Below are positions 31,643-32,999 of a stretch of DNA of 32,999 nt, in pieces. Numbering within the stretch: position 1 is the stretch's first letter; each line of letters begins with the position of its first letter. A program made the translations under genes and the position numbers. Under the pieces are notes generated by a model. The model saw only the letters and a list, made by a program, of their open reading frames with translations. It was not told the origin of the DNA and did no database searches. This DNA comes from Alicyclobacillus suci (GTDB lineage: Bacteria; Bacillota; Bacilli; Alicyclobacillales; Alicyclobacillaceae): assembly GCF_017329615.1 (NCBI RefSeq), contig NZ_JAFMTW010000040.1, positions 1-32,999 on the forward strand, in the 5' to 3' direction.

Positions 31643-31978
31643 TTAGGTCCATTTCGCTCCCCAGTGTTTCATCGCGACGAGTACGCTATGAAAATCAATG
31701 CCTTTCTCCGTCAACGAATATTCAACCGTCACAGGCACCGTCGGATACACCGTTCGCTCCACCACACCGTTGGACTCCAAATGACGCAGTGTATTACTAA
31801 GCGCCTTTGGACTGACCTTGGGTAGCGCCCGCTGCAACTCGCTATAGCGCTTCGTGCCGCTATATAACTCTTTGAGCACGAGAAATGACCACTTGCCGCC
31901 AATAATATTGAGCGCCGTCTCAATCGAACACGGAATGCTCTCCAAATCAGGATGTTGCTCGGACAGCAACTTCTTCAA
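31643..31978 (-). CDS. HxlR family transcriptional regulator
   Basis: 111 residues, the normal length of HxlR/YodB-type winged-helix repressors. The family signature is present: CSIETALNIIGGKWSFLVLKELYSGTKRYSELQRALPKVSPKALSNTLRHLESNGVVERTVYP in segments. C17 sits at the N-terminus as in the redox-sensing members YodB, CatR and HypR, so it may sense electrophiles or oxidants through this cysteine. The TTG at 31978 is chosen because GAGGTG is six bases upstream; the frame extends 63 codons further upstream without family similarity. Its target is unknown: the MFS gene (downstream, separate promoter) and the zinc-ribbon gene (divergent) are the candidates. Confidence 0.88.
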   Translation of the reverse strand: MKKLLSEQHPDLESIPCSIETALNIIGGKWSFLVLKELYSGTKRYSELQRALPKVSPKALSNTLRHLESNGVVERTVYPTVPVTVEYSLTEKGIDFHSVLVAMKHWGAKWT

Positions 31979-32331
31979 ATCAAACACCTCGCTAACTATT
32001 CGTAAGGATGTATACTGAATGAAATAATGTGCATTAGAAGTGACTACTTCACAGTTTATACCGACATATTTAAAATAACAACAGGTGCTGGATCGCCGTG
32101 TGATGCTATTCTGCTGTCTGTTCACTTGACGGGACAGACAAGATACGTTGCGCGTTGCACAAATCATGTGTCGGCTATGCCTTTTATTTATAATCGAACT
32201 AAATCAAAGTCACAGTTTCCCGTAAGGCTGTTCTCTGGCCGTGCGCGGAGATTGTCCATCATTGAGGTCTGTCGATTCTCGACAGGGTACGAAAGCAGGG
32301 GTTGAACCAAGACGCAGAGAGGATGATATTC
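31979..32331. other. Divergent intergenic region between HxlR and zinc-ribbon genes
   Basis: 353 bases without a supported gene. On the minus strand, TATAAA near 32055 (in GGTATAAACTG) could be an HxlR -10. Closer to the plus-strand gene, a 7-base hairpin CTGTCGA-TTC-TCGACAG lies at 32269-32285. The region probably holds two promoters and an operator, but I cannot define them with confidence. Confidence 0.4.
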
Positions 32332-32532
32332 ATGCATTGCCCACATTGTGGTCACCATGACCTTGGAAAAATCGGAAGTCATCGTTATTACTGCTCAAAT
32401 TGCTTTAACGAATGTGTAATCAGAGACGATACCGTTCAGGTATTCGGCGTTGACATAGAGGGCGACTTAGTGGTACTCGAGTCGAAAGTGCTGACCGAAC
32501 AGTTTGCAAGTCACAACGGGGAGCGATCATAA
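32332..32532 (+). CDS. Small zinc-ribbon protein
   Basis: 66 residues. The N-terminus MHCPHCGHHDLGKIGSHRYYC then SNC forms a treble-clef or rubredoxin-like zinc ribbon: CPHC and CSNC, about 18 residues apart. The C-terminal part is acidic beta/helical (DDTVQVFGVDIEGDLVVLES). Such small ribbons occur widely in Bacilli as hypothetical proteins; no role is known. The start is ATG 32332 with GAGAGG about ten bases upstream; an upstream ATG (32323) touches that sequence, so it is less likely. It is divergent from HxlR. Confidence 0.7.
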   Translation: MHCPHCGHHDLGKIGSHRYYCSNCFNECVIRDDTVQVFGVDIEGDLVVLESKVLTEQFASHNGERS

Positions 32533-32724
32533 ATCGCCCCCGCTTTTACTGCTTCGACCGATTGACTGCTCTGATGAGACCATGCTGAGAATGCGGAGAC
32601 TATAATCCTGCACCATCTCAGCATGGCCATCACACGGCGCATCGATGGGCAACAGACGGTCGCCAGCACGGCAACCCCCGTGTCGTTCTTGGATGAAAAC
32701 GCAACGTCTATTCCGATAATACAT
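32527..32724 (-). CDS. Doubtful small ORF, possible remnant
   Basis: A 65-residue frame starting just after the stop of the ABC exporter stub, with a weak AAAGGG ribosome binding site. I do not recognise it. Another frame over the same bases reads IIGIDVAFSSKNDTGVAVL, faintly like an IS110-type transposase start, so the stretch may be decayed mobile DNA. An 11-base inverted repeat (32580-32626) lies within. Treat as low confidence. Confidence 0.2.
   Translation of the reverse strand: MYYRNRRCVFIQERHGGCRAGDRLLPIDAPCDGHAEMVQDYSLRILSMVSSEQSIGRSSKSGGDL
32580..32626. repeat. 11-base inverted repeat with 25-base spacer
   Basis: CCATGCTGAGA (32580-32590) and TCTCAGCATGG (32616-32626) are perfect complements. 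The spacer contains TATAAT. It lies 48 bases after the zinc-ribbon stop codon. It could be that gene's terminator (no T-run), an operator, or the end of a vanished element. Confidence 0.4.
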
Positions 32725-32736
32725 AGCGGTTCCCTT

Positions 32737-32867
32737 TCATTCGTCACTGCAAGACATCCGCATATACTGACGGTACCCTCTCGCATACCAGCCACCCTGG
32801 CGCATCAAATCGATGTGACGCCCACGTTCCACAATCTGTCCGCGCTTTAGTACGAGAATGTCATTGG
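32737..32867 (-). pseudogene. C-terminal stub of an ABC exporter, cut by an IS3-family element
   Basis: On the minus strand the frame ending at the TGA of 32737-32739 reads NDILVLKRGQIVERGRHIDL, followed by MRQGGWYARGYRQYMRM. This is the classic C-terminus of an ABC exporter ATPase (D-loop/H-loop distal part: the A-D-x-I-L-V-L-x-x-G-x-I-v-E-x-G-x-H pattern). About 43 residues remain. The coding frame stops abruptly at about 32867, where the insertion sequence begins, so the rest must lie beyond the element or be lost. Confidence 0.75.
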
Positions 32868-32999
32868 TGTTAGGTTAAAAGTGTGGACACAACGAATCGT
32901 GAATGTGAAAATAAGTAAATTGATTCGAGGTGTCTACGATGACAAAACAATACGATGCGGATTTCAAACTGAATACAGTGAAGTTGGTTCTGGAGGAGG
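32868..32999 (+). mobile_element. IS3-family insertion sequence, left end (runs off window)
   Basis: Starts at about 32868 with TGTTAGGTTAAAAGTGTGGA, beginning TG as IS3-family ends do and containing the GTGTGGACAC stretch common near their tips. It is followed by an orfA start at 32939. The right end is outside the window. The target duplication cannot be checked. Confidence 0.75.
32939..32999 (+). CDS. IS3-family transposase OrfA, N-terminus (partial)
   Basis: The first twenty codons read MTKQYDADFKLNTVKLVLEE, typical of the helix-turn-helix protein OrfA of IS3-family elements (MTK-x-Y-D-x-x-F-K-x-x-x-V-K-L). OrfA binds the element ends; OrfB, made by frameshift fusion, provides the DDE transposase. 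GAGGTG lies seven bases before the ATG. The gene runs off the window. Confidence 0.85.
   Translation, partial: MTKQYDADFKLNTVKLVLEE

Noticed and set aside
32511..32795. Frame reading IIGIDVAFSSKNDTGVAVL as an IS110-type transposase
   Set aside because: Similarity is limited to a short G-I-D-V stretch, the rest does not fit the family, and the 5' part overlaps the ABC exporter stub in another frame.
1..32999. CRISPR arrays, tRNA or rRNA genes, riboswitches
   Set aside because: No regularly spaced repeats, no cloverleaf or rRNA segments, and no leader matching a riboswitch class that I could recognise by eye.

Overview
The window looks like chromosomal DNA from a low-to-mid GC Gram-positive, endospore-lineage bacterium. 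Alicyclobacillaceae or a related Bacilli group fits best. This is inferred from strong GGAGG-type ribosome binding sites with many GTG/TTG starts, a type I-alpha glutamine synthetase, a Bacillus-type GlnR/TnrA operator, a ywqB-ywqA-like pair, PadR, HxlR and PucR regulators, and DUF3311 next to a sodium/solute symporter. I see no rRNA, tRNA or CRISPR array.

Layout. (1) 1-4.5 kb, minus strand: a MATE exporter cut by the window edge, an orphan MEDS-domain histidine kinase, a 14-TM-type drug exporter and its PadR regulator. (2) 4.5-9.4 kb, nitrogen region: a GlnD-like DUF294 nucleotidyltransferase and a DEDDh exonuclease form a two-gene operon divergent from glnA. glnA converges on an ammonium transporter gene whose promoter has a perfect GlnR/TnrA box centred near -51. 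(3) 9.4-13.4 kb: a 43-residue ORF, an L,D-transpeptidase, an unrecognised 177-residue protein, and a DUF3311-symporter pair ending in a very strong terminator. (4) 13.4-18.4 kb, minus strand: a SWIM zinc-finger protein overlapping a SNF2 helicase, then a small basic protein. DnaA-box-like 9-mers lie upstream. (5) 18.4-20.5 kb: an APC permease and a DJ-1/PfpI protein. (6) 20.6-25.5 kb, minus strand: a coupled sugar operon of sugar-1-phosphate nucleotidyltransferase, GT4 glycosyltransferase, an uncharacterised carbohydrate-linked protein and a phosphomannomutase/phosphoglucomutase. It has its own promoter with a palindrome just after the start point. (7) 25.6-30 kb: a PucR-type regulator, a heavily decayed hutH and a divergent polytopic permease. 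(8) 30-33 kb: an MFS transporter, an HxlR regulator, a small zinc-ribbon protein, and the C-terminal stub of an ABC exporter cut off by an IS3-family element that runs off the window.

Most noteworthy: the GlnD-like nucleotidyltransferase/exonuclease pair beside glnA and amtB, with no PII gene visible; the nitrogen operator and promoter of amtB; the hutH pseudogene that has lost its MIO catalytic triad, with deletion scars; the tightly coupled sugar operon; and the IS3 insertion into an ABC exporter. All assignments come from reading the sequence and recalling families; no database search was run.
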